Shown here: one piece after another, positions 47,213 to 60,045 of the stretch
Layout: every line of letters starts with the position of its first letter
Numbering within the stretch: the first letter of the stretch is position 1
Origin: Epiperipatus broadwayi
Lineage: Eukaryota; Onychophora; Udeonychophora; Euonychophora; Peripatidae
Direction of reading: 5' to 3'
DNA length: 64,000 nucleotides
Assembly (NCBI GenBank): GCA_028023455.1
Contig: JAQFVV010000255.1
Location: 868,001 to 932,000, forward strand
Translations under genes and position numbers: made by a program
Notes under the pieces: model-generated
What the model was told of the DNA's origin: nothing
Databases searched by the model: none
Seen by the model: only the letters and a program-made list of their open reading frames with translations

Positions 47213-47460
47213 ACATTATATAATATATAAATGTTTATGTTTGTTATCTGTGTTGCTTTACACAAGGCAACTTATTCATTAATTAATTATCTATATTTTG
47301 TTCATATACATGATAATTAAACAATTTATAATAATTTTCAGAATGCTTATTTGCAAAACATTCCAAACTATAAATAAATGTTTGAAAAAGAAAAGCTTGT
47401 TATAACTTAGAATTTAGTTAATAACGGTTGACTAATAATAGCTGAGTATGTGAATTTAGA

Positions 47461-47792
47461 TAAGATTATTAATATATTGCACAGATTTAAACCTGCATTT
47501 ATATATGTAATATATGCAGGATTCAAACTCAGACTTTTACACGACCCACTACTCTCAGTGCCATCTCATATTGCTGACCCACGTGATCACACACATGTTG
47601 AAAAGATTATATATATGTGTGAGGATAGTAATCTGGACCAACTGATGATTGCTGGTTTAGCATGAAATATGTATATTGATGATTATTTATCATTTCAACA
47701 TGTGTGTGATCAGGTGGGTCAGCAATATGAGATGGCACTGAGAGTAGTGGGTCGTATGAAAGTCTGAGTTCGAATTCCGCATAAGATTATTA
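47461..47792. mobile_element. head-to-head family-B insertion with an 11-bp target duplication
   Basis: TAAGATTATTA occurs at 47461-47471 and again at 47782-47792. Between them, a minus-strand family-B piece (47477-47606) is joined to a plus-strand piece (47607-47781). They overlap by about 90 bases, making a palindrome. The plus piece holds GGTTTAGCATGAAATA, CAACATGTGTGTGATCAG, GATGGCACTGAGAG and CTGAGTTCGAATTCCGC. An 11-base target duplication is typical of LINE-driven retroposition. Confidence 0.8.
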
Positions 47793-49245
47793 AGTAAAAA
47801 TCTGTCAAAATCTTATTATATTTATTTTATAAAGATTAAATGATTTATATTTTATTAATCTCCAGAAATTATGAAATACTAACTTTAAATATGTGTATGA
47901 ATATACCAAAATTTATATAAACGTTTCACAAGACAATTTATTGTAGAATCCCTATAACAATGTTATGTGAAATTATGAGACAAGAAAGGACAGCAGAAAA
48001 GATCAATAGAATGCCTTGCTAACAGCTAAGTAGAAAAGAGGTTAAATGCCTTTGATCCATTTAATTCCTGTGTTTGATGATCGTTATTTTACATGCACTT
48101 ATAAAAGTTTCCTCATCATTTTCTTTAGCGATTCCTATTTATAAACGTAATTTCAAAATGTCGTTAATAAGTTATATTTCATGAAATTCATTCTTAAAAA
48201 AATGCTGAAATAAAAAATGTATCACATTATAAAATAAGCCACTTGATCACAACTACACCAGAATTTCTTGTGAGAAGTTGTTGATGACTTAGAGGAGGCA
48301 AATGAAATCCTAAAAAATAACATCATCCTAAGAGTTATAAAGACAATTCATTTAGAATAAAAATCACTACGTGGAGCCAATTCGTCCATTAAGCATGTTA
48401 AGCTTTACTGATTATAGGATCTAGAATAAAAAACTTATACAAGAACGTTTTTTAAAAAAGCAACTTTCTTAGAAATAATAAAATTTCACTTATATATATA
48501 TGCATACATATTTTTCTTTGTTTTAGAGCTTTCAGAGATAATATGTTTACTGGTCAGGTAAAACAATTTTAATATTATTTAATTTATATATTTATGTGCA
48601 CATACAGTACAATGTGTTAATGTATGAACAGTCAGATAGTTGTCTCACATTATATTATCTTTCAACTATGAGAACAAAATAAAGAACTTTATCGTATGTG
48701 ATTTAAATACTGGGAAATTATTACATCCTTTAGTTTCTTACACTTACTCATGGATTTTGTATTAAACTTCACGAAAAGCTTTATTGTAATAACATTTATT
48801 TATAAAACTATTTGTGACAGCTTTGTGATCTGAGCCGTTTAAACTATTAATGCCATTTATTTATTAATATTATTTATTAGCAACGTAAATAAAATTGGAT
48901 GATTTTTTTACTTAATCAGTTCATATTGTTTTCCTTATTTACTCATATCACATCAATTCACAATCACATTATTATTATTTTAAACCCTGAGATCATTAAT
49001 CATTTATTAATTTTCACTTTAATTAAATATATTTGAAGTTAATAAAATTGCCTTTTGACTTCAAATACTGTAAACGTTATTGTAGAGCCTTGTTTTCGGT
49101 TAATATTTATGAAGGATTTCACAGATCTTATAGCTGTAATTTTAATAAATAAAATTTAAATAGAATATTAAATCTTAACATATAAATCCATATTCTTAAA
49201 AATTGTCACCTGAACTTAAAGGCATCCCTTTTGCCCGTATATACC
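47793..49245. other. AT-rich spacer, no gene recognised
   Basis: No coding region or repeat that I can support. Confidence 0.5.
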
Positions 49246-49249
49246 ATTA

Positions 49250-50027
49250 CAATATATATAATATTTAAGTACAAGTATATTGTCTATATATGAAATCGAA
49301 TCAGCGCACATTGCTAGGTGAAGATTTAAATATAGAATATCTATCACACCCCATCACTACATTAATTTCAGCAATGCTACCTTGTAAACAATAATAAAAC
49401 TTATCTTTGTTTACAAATAGCGCTACTAAAAAAAATGTAGTGGTTGGATGTGATAGATATTATATACAAATATATTAAAATAATACAAGCAAAACTTTCC
49501 AAGTTTTACAATTGAAAGTTTTATACTTATATTTTTTGCTTGAATGACTTTAGTTTTATTGTTGTACCAAGGTTCCTATACTTAGCAGAATAAAGATCAT
49601 GCAAAATCATCTTCTTAAAATAGTAAGTTTTTACTACTTTTTTGATTAAAACTGAGAAAATATCAGTTTGAATATATTAGGTTCTATAAAAAAAATATCC
49701 TTATCCTAATTAGTTTGTCTACATATACAAACTCTGCATTTACAATTATTTACAAAGTTCACATTGATTTTAATTATATTTTTTTATCTATAAGTTGTAT
49801 AATTATCTGGTTTCAAAGATAGGTATTAATATAAAAATAAAAAAAATCACAGAATTATAAAAATCCTTTTGGCTGAGTCAAATTATCAGTAACAATTGCA
49901 CCTAAAAACTTTATAGTATAAAACAAAATACGAATTTGAAATATCTTTTAATAAATTTGTGGAAATATAGATGACTTTTTGTTTGTCTAAGGGTTTGCGA
50001 GATAATGTCATTTTACTTGTAGTTACA
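49250..50027 (-). mobile_element. LTR-like sequence, uninterrupted inverted copy
   Basis: On the minus strand it starts TGTAACTACAAGTAAAATGA (50027) and runs without a break through TGCAGAGTTTGTATATGTAG and ACAAACTAATTAGG to TATACTTGTACTTAAATATT. The plus-strand copy (37449-37837 plus 43405-43847) has the same order but is split by 5.5 kb. No internal coding is attached, so this could be a solo LTR. The end near 49250 does not show a clean CA, so exact limits are open. Confidence 0.7.
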
Positions 50028-50345
50028 ATGTTTAATTATTTCCATCATCTAGTTGAATTGTTAAAGTTTTTAGAAAAATTCAAATTTAATTTATAGTTTT
50101 CCAAATACCTTCAACTGTTAGTATTAACACATAGGTTAGTATAGAACCAAATGTTTTGAGTTATCTTATTATCTTGTCTTCTTCTGGTGTTTTTAGGTCA
50201 GTGTAACATGAAAAATGAAAGCAGATCTGTCAGTTTATTAACGTTGAAAGCAAGGTGATACCCTAAACGACTGAGTTAATCTGCCAAAGATAAAAATCAA
50301 TAGAAATTTTATAAATTTATCTATGGTGATCCTCCTGATATATCC
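50028..50345 (-). mobile_element. PLE terminal region, minus orientation
   Basis: It matches 15700-16030: TTATTTCCATCATCTAG, CAACTGTTAGTATTAACACA, a degenerate TCTTCTTCTGG hairpin core and AGAAATTTTATAAATTTATC. It reaches the place where the GIY-YIG coding end would begin and is cut there by a SINE piece. Confidence 0.7.
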
Positions 50346-50365
50346 ATTTTTTTTTCTTTTTAAGA

Positions 50366-50420
50366 GTAGCGGTTGTCCCGGGTTCGCTTCCCGGCCGCTA
50401 CTTGTACACATGAAAAAAAA
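50366..50420 (+). repeat. SINE 3' half forming a tRNA-like acceptor/T-arm minihelix
   Basis: GTAGCGG (50366-50372) pairs fully with CCGCTAC (50395-50401). Just inside the 3' strand, CCGGG-TTCGCTT-CCCGG (50378-50394) is a perfect 5-bp T-arm with a 7-base loop. This is the acceptor and T-arm layout of a tRNA with the D and anticodon arms missing. An A-run follows after TTGTACACATG. It is probably a truncated SINE family A copy with a better-preserved tRNA part; function is not shown. Confidence 0.7.
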
Positions 50421-51054
50421 AGAGTTAAGTTAATGAATATTTTTTTAAATATTATCAGCTATCAACAATAGGTTGACACTTTTGTTTTTATTTCTTTTTT
50501 CTCTCTGTTCAATTTAGTTTGAATTTTTCTAAATATATTTGACAACTTAACTAGATAATGGAAATAATCCAATAAATTAGTACATATAAATAACTTGATT
50601 AGCATCAATTTAATAAATAAAAATATAATAATCTTTTTAAAAGTTGAATAAATAATAGATTAAAAAATTTTCTTATAGTATTCTTTATTCAGTCACTTTT
50701 CCTGATTATATACATGCATACACATGCACAGAATGATTGCCAATAATAATTGAAATATCAAAGAAATAGCTTAAATGTATGATAATATAAAATATATAGA
50801 GATACGGGCATTTTTGTTGCAGTTCTAACGATGCAAATTTTACATTTACCCCAGAAAAGATTGTTAGCCAATGCGTTATGACTCTTAGTGTAAATAAATC
50901 ATTTGTTAATATGCAATGCTAATTTACCGGTTAAAACTGAAGCAGCATTTATAAAAATAACTCGATAATAATGAATTAAGTGTAATAAAAACCATACAAT
51001 CATAACAGAATCATAGAAATTGTAATTATACTATCATTATGGAACAGAGCAAAA

Positions 51055-51930
51055 CAAATTTATTCAGAAATCAGTAGCTGATAAAAAGGTTTTAAAGAAC
51101 AAACTTTCATTACAAAAGGTTTACCTATCATTAAGAAAACCTTAAATAGGCAAAAGAACAAACAACAAAAGAAAAATCAATTTGTTCATACTATTGTATA
51201 TTTATATATACCAGAGACAAAATCAAAACAGCTTACCAAAAACATGGTACCACATTAAGAATATTAAAATCCAAACTTGATATATTAAAAATAAAACTGC
51301 ATTCACAAACTATTATGTGAATGTAGAAGGATGTAGATATTAATGAAATCAGCTGACTTATTTAAAAAATGATTAAAAGAGTACAAATAATATTAAAGAG
51401 GGAAAAAAGTTGTTTCTAAAATAGCAATCCATGCATACACCATTGAACATATGTTTGAACGGGAGAAGACAAGAATAATATATAAAGATGAAAAAGTTTA
51501 AAAAAGGAAAATTTAATGGGGCTTCTCTCATGATGATAACAAATAATCTATAGTCAACCTAGTGTGATAATTTATAATGTTTGGTAACTATTCACTAAGC
51601 TTGCTTTCAGGAAAAAAAATGGAAAAGTCAGTAGAACTCTCATAGATAAGTATATAAAGTTTCCACTGACTGTCATTTTTAACAGAATATAGATAATTGA
51701 TTGTCGTATCACGTTAAATTTAATAGTCATAAATTTAAAGAATCCAGGTTTAATTCTCATGCTAAAGGAGAATATCATTTGAAATAGTTTATAATATAGA
51801 AACATAGATGCTATTAGTAACAGTTGAATGTATTTGAAAAAGGTTAAGTAAATTTGAATTTTTTAAAAGACATTTAACAATTAATTCTAGATGTTAGGGA
51901 AATAATCCAACATTTAATTATAAATAAAAT
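51055..51930 (+). pseudogene. PLE, second copy: linker, GIY-YIG and 3' end, plus strand
   Basis: The readable pieces are LPIIKKTLNRQKN and TIVYLYIPET (linker), then CIHKLLCECRR, equivalent to CIYEIPCKCGR at 16.3 kb. Next come LFKK*LKE and IAIHAYTIEHMFEREKTRII, equivalent to the NEHMFNWENTKIL block. Stops break every section. After the coding end, CATAGATAAGTATATAAAG and GAATCCAGGTTTAATTCTCA repeat the terminal tRNA-like region of the 15.7-kb PLE in reverse. The end, ACAGTTGAATGTATTTG to AATAATCCAACATTTAAT, is the PLE end. It is heavily decayed, more so than the 16-kb copy. The minus-strand frame at 51572-51805 is not a gene. Confidence 0.7.
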
Positions 51931-54745
51931 AACAAATCACAAACTTTTAAATAAACAATAGTAAAATATTCAAGAACCTAGATAGTAATATTTTCAGTTA
52001 TTTAAAAAAAAAAATAACTACATGACATATTCTGCTCAAATCTAAACCAATAAGCAATAAAAATTCTATTTTTATATTATGTATGGAAAATACATGAAGA
52101 TAATATGCTCAAACTTTTGGTGTTTAAAATATGGAAAATAATTTTCTTTTTATATCCACTTTATATGGTTCCATGTTTTTACATGAATACATGAATGGAT
52201 AATAGCAAACTCTTTACAATATATAAGTTCATCATTTATACACACAACTCTGATATAATTTAATTTATAAATATACACATTAAGATCTGCAAAATAATTA
52301 ACAAAAAAGAGATTAGTGCAATTATATAGCATAGTATGAAATGATAGTACAAAGTAAGAGATGATTATAAACTGAGTGCATACTGGGTTCAGTTTACATT
52401 CATGTTTATAAATATTTAATTTAATATTATAATTGAATCTATGGATTTCAAATCTATAAATATAGGAGATTGCTGTATGGGTGTGTGTGTTTACAAATAT
52501 CATAAAGAAAAACCCACTCTTCCAAATTATTATTAAATAATTATTAATATTTTAAGTTTCTTTTTTCTATTATTTTTGATTCTCACTGATTTTCTACTTG
52601 ATTTATCAAAAAAAAAAAAAAAAACAGTCCCATTATTATTTAAGTTAATAATTAACAATTTAACAATAAGTTATGAGAACACTTTATTTAGTAATTAAAT
52701 ATAAAGAAAATAACATAACTATTATACCATATATAGCAAACAAAATGCAATAAATGAAAGGAGTAAAATATTGTATATATTAATCATCAGAAGCCATATA
52801 ATAAGTGCTCTTAAGTGAAGCTGTTAGCAAAGTTTATCTGGTTACACAAAAATGCAGTAATTGAGCCCATTAATCTTTCTTGCCCTAACATCCATTTGAA
52901 AACTCTCCATAAGAATCAAGTTTAAAATAAACCAAATTTAAGACTAAATAGTTACAGTGAATTGCATATTTTTTATTCATTTTCAATCTATCATAGCAAA
53001 TTGAATTAATCCAGCTATTGATACATGTAATATCTCATTCTGTGATTTCAGGCCAAGTTAAAGCAGTGGAAAGCATTTGAGAAATGAAAAAACATTTTAA
53101 ATTACCAATTTACGTATTTTCTTTATTGAAACGAAAGTATGTTCCAATAATTTATCATCAGTAAAAACAAATGTTAAGAAGCATGATAAAATATTACTTA
53201 ATTTTAAAAAGTTGTTTTTATAAACTCTTCAAAAAGGTAATTCTTTAAAAATTGATCCACATAATCCTAACATATTACCTTAAACATTAAAAGTTACTGA
53301 ACATTTAATCTATTTTTATAATAAAAATGTATATTTGATCTTAATACTTTTTTGTATTAGCATTCATTTTTAACAATTATCACTTCACTATAGTTTAAAG
53401 GTCTCTCTATGTTTAGTGCAGTTTCTTAAAATCATAACTTCTTTTCTCCATATCACTCAACCAATGTTTTACGTCTCAACTCTTCATCTCACAGGTAGTC
53501 TTTTTTTAACATTTTAAATAATCTTTTGAGATTCAGTTTAAGACATCAGGAGACTATCTATTATCATCCCCATTAATAAGGTCACTAGCTCATTTAGATT
53601 TTAGCCTTTTTCAATATCAGTAATATGTTTGTTTGTTTTTTTCACCTAGTATTTTGTTTGTAATCTTTCCTTATTCCTGCAAATATATATCTTTCCATAC
53701 TTTACTATATATTTTGCAGTCTCTGTATTGCTAATCCATAAATATGCATTGGTAAAGAAGATTTATTAAAAATTCTTTTTAATGCAAATATTTATTTCAT
53801 TTTAATATTAAGATTCTTTTCCTCTCAAAAGCATGCCATGTAAGTTTAATTCTATGATTAATTTCATCTATTATGTTTTCCTTTGCATTAATAATCTGAT
53901 GAAGATATTTGCAATTGTTATTTTTTTCTTATTTATTTCTACCCATCTATATATTCTTTCTTTTTTTAAAGGTATTGATTTTATTTTAATCTCATTAGTA
54001 TTTATCCATAGTCATTATTTTTATGCTTTCATATGATAGGTAGCTCTTGTTTAAGTTCTGAAGCATTATTTGCAAAAACAATCATCTTCATAATTATAAA
54101 AAAAATGTTTATAAAATTTGACATATTGAGAAATTTATGATTTATTTTATCAATTATATGTAGATTTTGATTTGTAATGGAATAATTGAATGCGATTGTA
54201 ATGTAAACATTTACAGTAATATATACCTATCTACTACAATTCATCAATTATGTAAACAACTTTTTGATTAACTTCTCAGAATGTTATATGAAATCCAAAT
54301 ACACAGCTTTGTCCTAACACTTCCATTCAATTGACTAAACTGTAAATTTTTTTAAATTTTTTTCAGCTAAGAAACAATCAAAGAATCTCTAGTTTTTAAG
54401 TCCATTCAAAATAAACCACCCAAAGCAAATTATCTAATTATTACTCTTTTGATATATATGATCAATTCATCACAACATGCATTTCTTATTATTACTTGTT
54501 TAATCAATTTATGAATTAATTTTTTAAAAGTATCTTTAATTTAAAATATACAACACACTTTTTTTTACTACTGTAATTTACCATTATTGGTGCTTACATG
54601 CTATAGTCAGAAAATAAGAGGGCATATTTCACCCTTGAAAGCACTAAGTCTCAATAAGTACAAAGTTAGTATAATATTAACCTTTTCTAAGTATAGCGTG
54701 TAAGTACAAATATTGATAAATTAAAAGTATCTGTGAAATCACATT
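51931..54745. other. AT-rich spacer, no gene recognised
   Basis: An A-run of about 16 bases lies at 52609-52624. A minus-strand frame of 117 codons (52150-52503) and a plus-strand frame at 53833-54036 have no motif that I recognise. Confidence 0.45.
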
Positions 54746-55485
54746 AAGATGAATGCTTGATGGAAAATTGACATTCTGGGAGGTTTATAAATTAAAATTT
54801 CTACATTATACTCCTCTTTTGACTTCATTAAGTGTTTCAAGTAAAGTTCTCTTGCATAAATTGAAACTTCTTTTCATTGAAGCAAGACATGTTGATTTTG
54901 TACTTAAACTGAATTTAAATGCTCTCCCAACAAGTTATTTTTTAATGACCAGAAGAGGCTTCATTTATATTTTATCTCAGTGTCAGTTGAGACAATATGC
55001 CATATTTTTTATATTTGTCCTGCTCTTAAGTTGATTAGGGACTTTACTGTTGTGAATGTCTCTCTAGATCTTAGGGGTGCTCTTTCTGTTTGTAATACTC
55101 TTAAGAAGGGATATTTTGCAGCAACAAGATTATCTATCTTTATTACATTTTCTTTATGGTTGACACATTTCAGGCTCATCTTTGGTCATTCTCAGGACTC
55201 AGCTCTGTCTTTGTCAAGTTTCTTGACCAAGTCAAGCAGCAAGACTCTCTGCTTTCACCTGTGAGTCTACATGATGATACTTGGGTGAAAGTTTCGTTTT
55301 CCTCTTAGTCTTATTAAGATATCTTTTTCTCTGCATTGATCTTTTCCAAATAATTTTTTTTTTCTTTTGGCTATAACAAATTTCATTCTGAATGCTATGT
55401 AATTTTTTATAAAGTTTTACTATATATTGCTGTGTTTAATAAATTTATTTTAAAACAGAATAGTATGTAATGTTACGTTAATTGT
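54746..55485 (+). pseudogene. LINE C-terminal region with zinc-knuckle remnant
   Basis: The first frame (54753 on) reads FWEVYKLKFLHYTPLLTSLS and LKLNLNALPTSYFLMTRRGF. A frameshift near 54975 moves to a second frame with SVETICHIFYICPALKLIRD and VSLDLRGALSVCNT. LPT.YFL..R, followed by a Cys-rich QC...VETI.HIFY.CP pattern, is the RT-linked zinc-binding region found after the RT domain of many LINEs. The first Cys pair is only partly kept. It is a different family from the LINEs at 28 and 35 kb. The RT core is absent, so the copy is 5'-truncated and dead. Confidence 0.75.
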
Positions 55486-57526
55486 GATGATAGATGGTGG
55501 CATATTTAAGTCCCTCCCCACAGATCATTTTTTGCTTTTTATCTTTATTGATGAAGTTTCGAATTCTAAGTTGAAAATGATGTATTTATGCTTTTAGCAT
55601 CCACCTTTGATACAATTTTACTATTCAACCTAAAAATCCGAAATCTAAAATAAACACATTAAGAATTTAAATCTAATTCAAAATTTTTTTGTATAGTTAT
55701 ATAGTATTCTGATTTAGAGGTCATAATGCCTATAGTTAATAAAAAAACTATGAACACTAAAATATGTCATTACTGATTTGGAGTCAAATTTATATAACTG
55801 TTCAAGCCTTTAGTTCAGGTTTAGTTTTAATAGTAAAATGAAGTTAAAGGTGGTTGCTAAATACATAATTGCTTTATTTTCAGCTTTTAATGACAATCTC
55901 ATTAAACATTAGTCTCAAGTTAGAGATTTAACTTCATTATCATTTGATAATCATTGATTTCTCAAGCTTGCTCTGGTTTTTCCATGTTTTGTGTAAACTA
56001 ATAAATGTATTGTTATTATTATAATAAAATTATCTTATATGAGTACATTTGCATTGGAAATGATTTATTTATTGATATTAATTACATATGAGGCAACACA
56101 CCTCGGAAGTGCTCAGCTTTTAATTATAAGAGTACTTTATATAGCTTCTCATACCAGGGCCTCAACTCACTCGTAATTTTATTATATTATATTATCATAA
56201 CTTGAACACTTTCATTGTTTCATTGAATAATCCATTTTCAATCTGGATATTTATTACATTACTTTAATCAAAATACAGATTATATATTTAAAGCAGAATC
56301 TTAAAAATGGGAGAAAAATATTTGCATTAATTTATTAATTGATTGAGAAAAGTAAAAAATAAAGCAAAGAAAGAATATCAGAGTTTTAATAGTTTGGATT
56401 AGATAATATTTATTAGGCAATCAAAAATAAAGTAGGAATTTATTTATATTAACAATTACATCAGTTTATTTGCTTTGGTGAATTTAAAATACTGCACACA
56501 TATGATAGTTTATTTGACACTACATAATGTTTAATATTATTACTGTAGAAGACATTTAATAATTTCCTACATCATTATCTTGATTTCAATGTCTTACACA
56601 GATTCAACGCTCAAGTTTCTCTATATAAACTGTGTACGATGATCTAATTTTTTTGGCATGAAATATTATTTCCTCATCTAACTAAGCATATAGAACAGAT
56701 GCAGTTTATAAAACTTTCAATTCATTTACAAAAATTTAAATTGCAGTTTCATGAACTCTTGATATAAGTTAATGGATGCAATACAACTCTGCAATTTTTT
56801 TAGTGAAACACAACTATATAGTGCAGTATTATAAATACAAAAGATAAAGTAGAATAATTAAATGATTGATGAATAATATTATTGTTTATTAAAGTGTTAT
56901 AAAGAATTATAAAATCAATAATAATAGTGATGATGTTTAAGAAATATGTAATGGTAATAATAAAAGGAAATAGTTTATTTTTCCTAAATATAGATACATT
57001 GAATGTTAAACTTTGACTGAAACGAACTTTTAAAAGTTGCATGTGAACTTCATTTAGAGCTAATAAGCTGTTAAAAATAAAACTGATATAACTGCTCTTT
57101 AATGAAAGTTCTCTTTCAAAGGAAGAAATATTAATTGAATGCTATATGGTTCCAAGTTTTCTTTGAAGAGAGATTGTTGAATAAAGGAATAATTGCAAAT
57201 AATTTGATTGCATTAAGTCCAATTTTGGTAATTTTTAATCTTTGAAATTCCTAATTATTTCAATAATAACTAATGTGTCATTTTATCGGAACTTCCTTCA
57301 ACATAAAGAGAAAAAATATCTTTTATTTTTTGTGAAAAATATTTTTACATCAACACCATTCTTTTTCAAGAGTTTAGTGCACATATTTATAGGAACAGTA
57401 AACTTTGGGTCAAACGATCCTTTTATTATTGCCATTTTACCTGCATATTCTTTTCATCATCCCTATGCCACTTTGAAAGATTTAGCAATTAATAACAGAT
57501 ATTAGATGATAATACTTAATAAATCC
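55486..57526. other. AT-rich spacer, no gene recognised
   Basis: A piece at 56090-56180 is richer in GC (CCTCGGAAGTGCTCAGC, CCAGGGCCTCAACTC) and may be old repeat sequence. Nothing else is supportable. Confidence 0.45.
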
Positions 57527-58178
57527 CTACCCTGTGCTATCCTATTTAATATTCTCAAACTAGTTTCAAGCTTATGGCTTTCACCATTGAGGAATTTTGA
57601 ATCTTGAAACATGGCCTAAATCTTTAGGATCTATGCATCTTCCAGTAATTATTATTTATCTCTCTGTTATGCTATCAGTCCAAATTGAAAAACATTTAAA
57701 TGTTATCAATCTAAGAAAACTTGCTTGTATAGTGATATAAATATAAAACCAGGTGTTTTTATTTATTATGGTGCTTAGTTTTTTAACAACTATAGGCACT
57801 GATATCTTAGGCAATATGTAAACTGGGGTCACATGATATGTCATATGCTACTTTATTGATTTATACCACATCCTGACCAGGTAATATCAGTATCTTTACT
57901 TTTAAAAAAAAAACTAAAGTTATTACAATATAGAGAAATTGGATTAATTTGAGATCTATATCACCATACAAGCAAATTGACTTAGATTGGAAACATTTAA
58001 ATATTTTTCAGTCTGCACAGATATCTTGATAGTATAACAGAGAGGTGAATAAAAACTGCTGAAGTTACAATAGATTATAATAGTTCAGGTGACATTGTTT
58101 CAAGATTCAAAGCTCTTCACTGATGAAAACCATAAGTTTGAAATTAGTTTGGGGATATTGTATAGGATAGGATAGGAT
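57527..58178. mobile_element. foldback element, arms about 220 bp
   Basis: Arms 57527-57748 and 57951-58178 are inverted repeats. Shared blocks are GCTATCCTATTTAATAT, CAAACTAGTTTCAAGCTTATG, GAATCTTGAAACA, CTCTCTGTTATGCTATCA and CTTGCTTGTATAGTGATATA, each with its diverged reverse on the other side. The 200-base spacer shows nothing. Same superfamily as 27408-28112. Confidence 0.75.
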
Positions 58179-58910
58179 TAAGCACAATAATCTGGTATCT
58201 ATTATTACTTACCAAAGTTTACATCAAGCTGCATAGAGGTGGTGGTAAAGTATGTGGTTAAAACAGCAATATGTAAGTTTGAGTCATGTGGTAGATCATG
58301 TGATATATTGTTACATTTTTGTATACTGTCTATTATAAAACACTTTATTTATGCAGAAAAGTCACTATAAAAGAAATTATGCATTCATACTCAAACTACA
58401 CTTATCTAATGGATTATTTTATGATTAAAAGTCAGAATGTAAAAGAAATTAATATTTCAAGAGCAATTGAACTAATACATTCTAATTTAAAATGATAATT
58501 GCATTATATAAAAAGTTCAACTCTAAACATAATTATATTAAATTTAACATTTATTCTTTAAAATCATCTATTACTCAGGCTAAGTATTAATAAGAGGATT
58601 ATTTGGGATTTATTTTTAAAAAATTTGTCTGATTTTATACCAATGATTCCATTATTAATCACTTGATTAACTTAAAACAAGTACGTGGTATATTTTATTT
58701 GACAGAATAATAAATAATAAGTTATATTTAAAATTATTTGGCACTCTAAAACTGAAAAAGTTATTTAATGATCATGATCCCTTTATATCTTTTTTTTTGA
58801 CACATTGGAAATATGATATGAATGTCTAAACATTGTCATAATCCTATTGAATCAATAAGTGATATTCTGTTATATAACAAGGGTGATATTTGAAACAGAT
58901 AGGGAAAGTA
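58179..58910. other. AT-rich spacer
   Basis: Near 58215-58305 there is a weak tRNA-like pattern, too poor to call. Otherwise nothing recognised. Confidence 0.4.
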
Positions 58911-59612
58911 TTTTGATGTCCTTTTGATCAAAAACACAAAAATTCTAATGGCAACAATTTTTGATATATCCATCCTTTCATTTGGATATTTTGATGTCTT
59001 TTTGATCAAAGATACAAAAATTCTGATGGCAACAATTATTGATATATCCATCCTTTTATTTGGATATTTTGATGTCCTTTTGATCAAAGATACAAAAATT
59101 CTGATGGCAACAATTATTGATATATCCATTCTTTCATTTGGATATTTTCATGTCCTTTTGATCAATGATACAAAAATTCTGATGGCAACAATTATTGATA
59201 TATCCATTCTTTCATTTGGATATTTTCATGTCCTTTTGATCAATGATACAAAAATTCTGATGGCAACAATTATTGATATATCCATTCTTTCATTTGGATA
59301 TTTTCATGTCCTTTTGATCAATGATACAAAAATTCTGATGGCAATAATTATTGATAAATCCATTCTTTTATTTGGATATTTTAATGTCCTTTTTATCAAA
59401 GTTACAAAAATACTGATGGCAACAATTATTGATATATCCACCCTTTCATTTGGATATTTTCATGTCCTTTTGATCAAAGATACAAAAATTCTGATGGCAA
59501 CAATTATTGATGTATCCATCCTTTCATTTGGATATTTTGATGTCCTTTTGATCAAAGATACAAAAATTCTGATGGCAACAATTATTGATATATCCATTCT
59601 TTCATTTGGATT
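58911..59612 (+). repeat. 78-bp minisatellite, nine units, in one open frame
   Basis: Units start at 58911, 58989, 59067, 59145, 59223, 59301, 59379, 59457 and 59535. Each reads TTTTGATGTCCTTTTGATCA and AAGATACAAAAATTCTGATG, then GCAACAATTATTGATATATC and CATCCTTTCATTTGGATA. Seventy-eight is divisible by three, so a plus-strand frame (58924-59637, 237 codons) stays open. It repeats a 26-residue unit, ILMATIIDISILSFGYF plus DVLLIKDTK. Units 4-6 are identical to each other or almost so and carry CATG and AATG variants, a sign of local amplification. The minus strand is also open over three units (MDISIIVAIRIFVSLIK). The hydrophobic repeat could pass for membrane segments, but nothing else supports a protein: there is no signal peptide or known domain. 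Confidence 0.9.
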
Positions 59613-59861
59613 TGGACAAATCTTAATTCCAATTTAATGAACATAAAATAATTCTTAGTTATTTTAAAAATGAAATTACTGCAGCTATTAGTGAGATAAC
59701 TGGAAAAAAAGTTAAATATGGTAGTGCAAATAAAAATCAAATAATTACACTAAAAATGATAAGTTGAGCTTCGATCAAGTAACATTTATCATTTCAGTGA
59801 TTACTTTATCATTGAATTAATACATAGGAAAATATTATGGGATATAAAATCTTCAAAACGA

Positions 59862-60011
59862 TGACAACCTTGGCACTATCAAGGGCTTTGAACGTTCCAT
59901 CATCAGATTTTCAATGAAATGGAAGGCTAAAGAGTTGTGAGTTGGAATAGTTTGAAGCCTGTCCATTAAAGTATAAAGATTGGCTATCTTAATATAAAGC
60001 TGAGTACTGAT

Positions 60012-60045
<34 letters not shown>

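Noticed and set aside
52150-52503. 117-codon minus-strand frame
   Set aside because: No recognisable motif, composition driven by AT content, and no supporting neighbours.
58911-59612. CRISPR array
   Set aside because: The repeat is continuous 78-bp tandem DNA with no unique spacers, in a eukaryotic setting.
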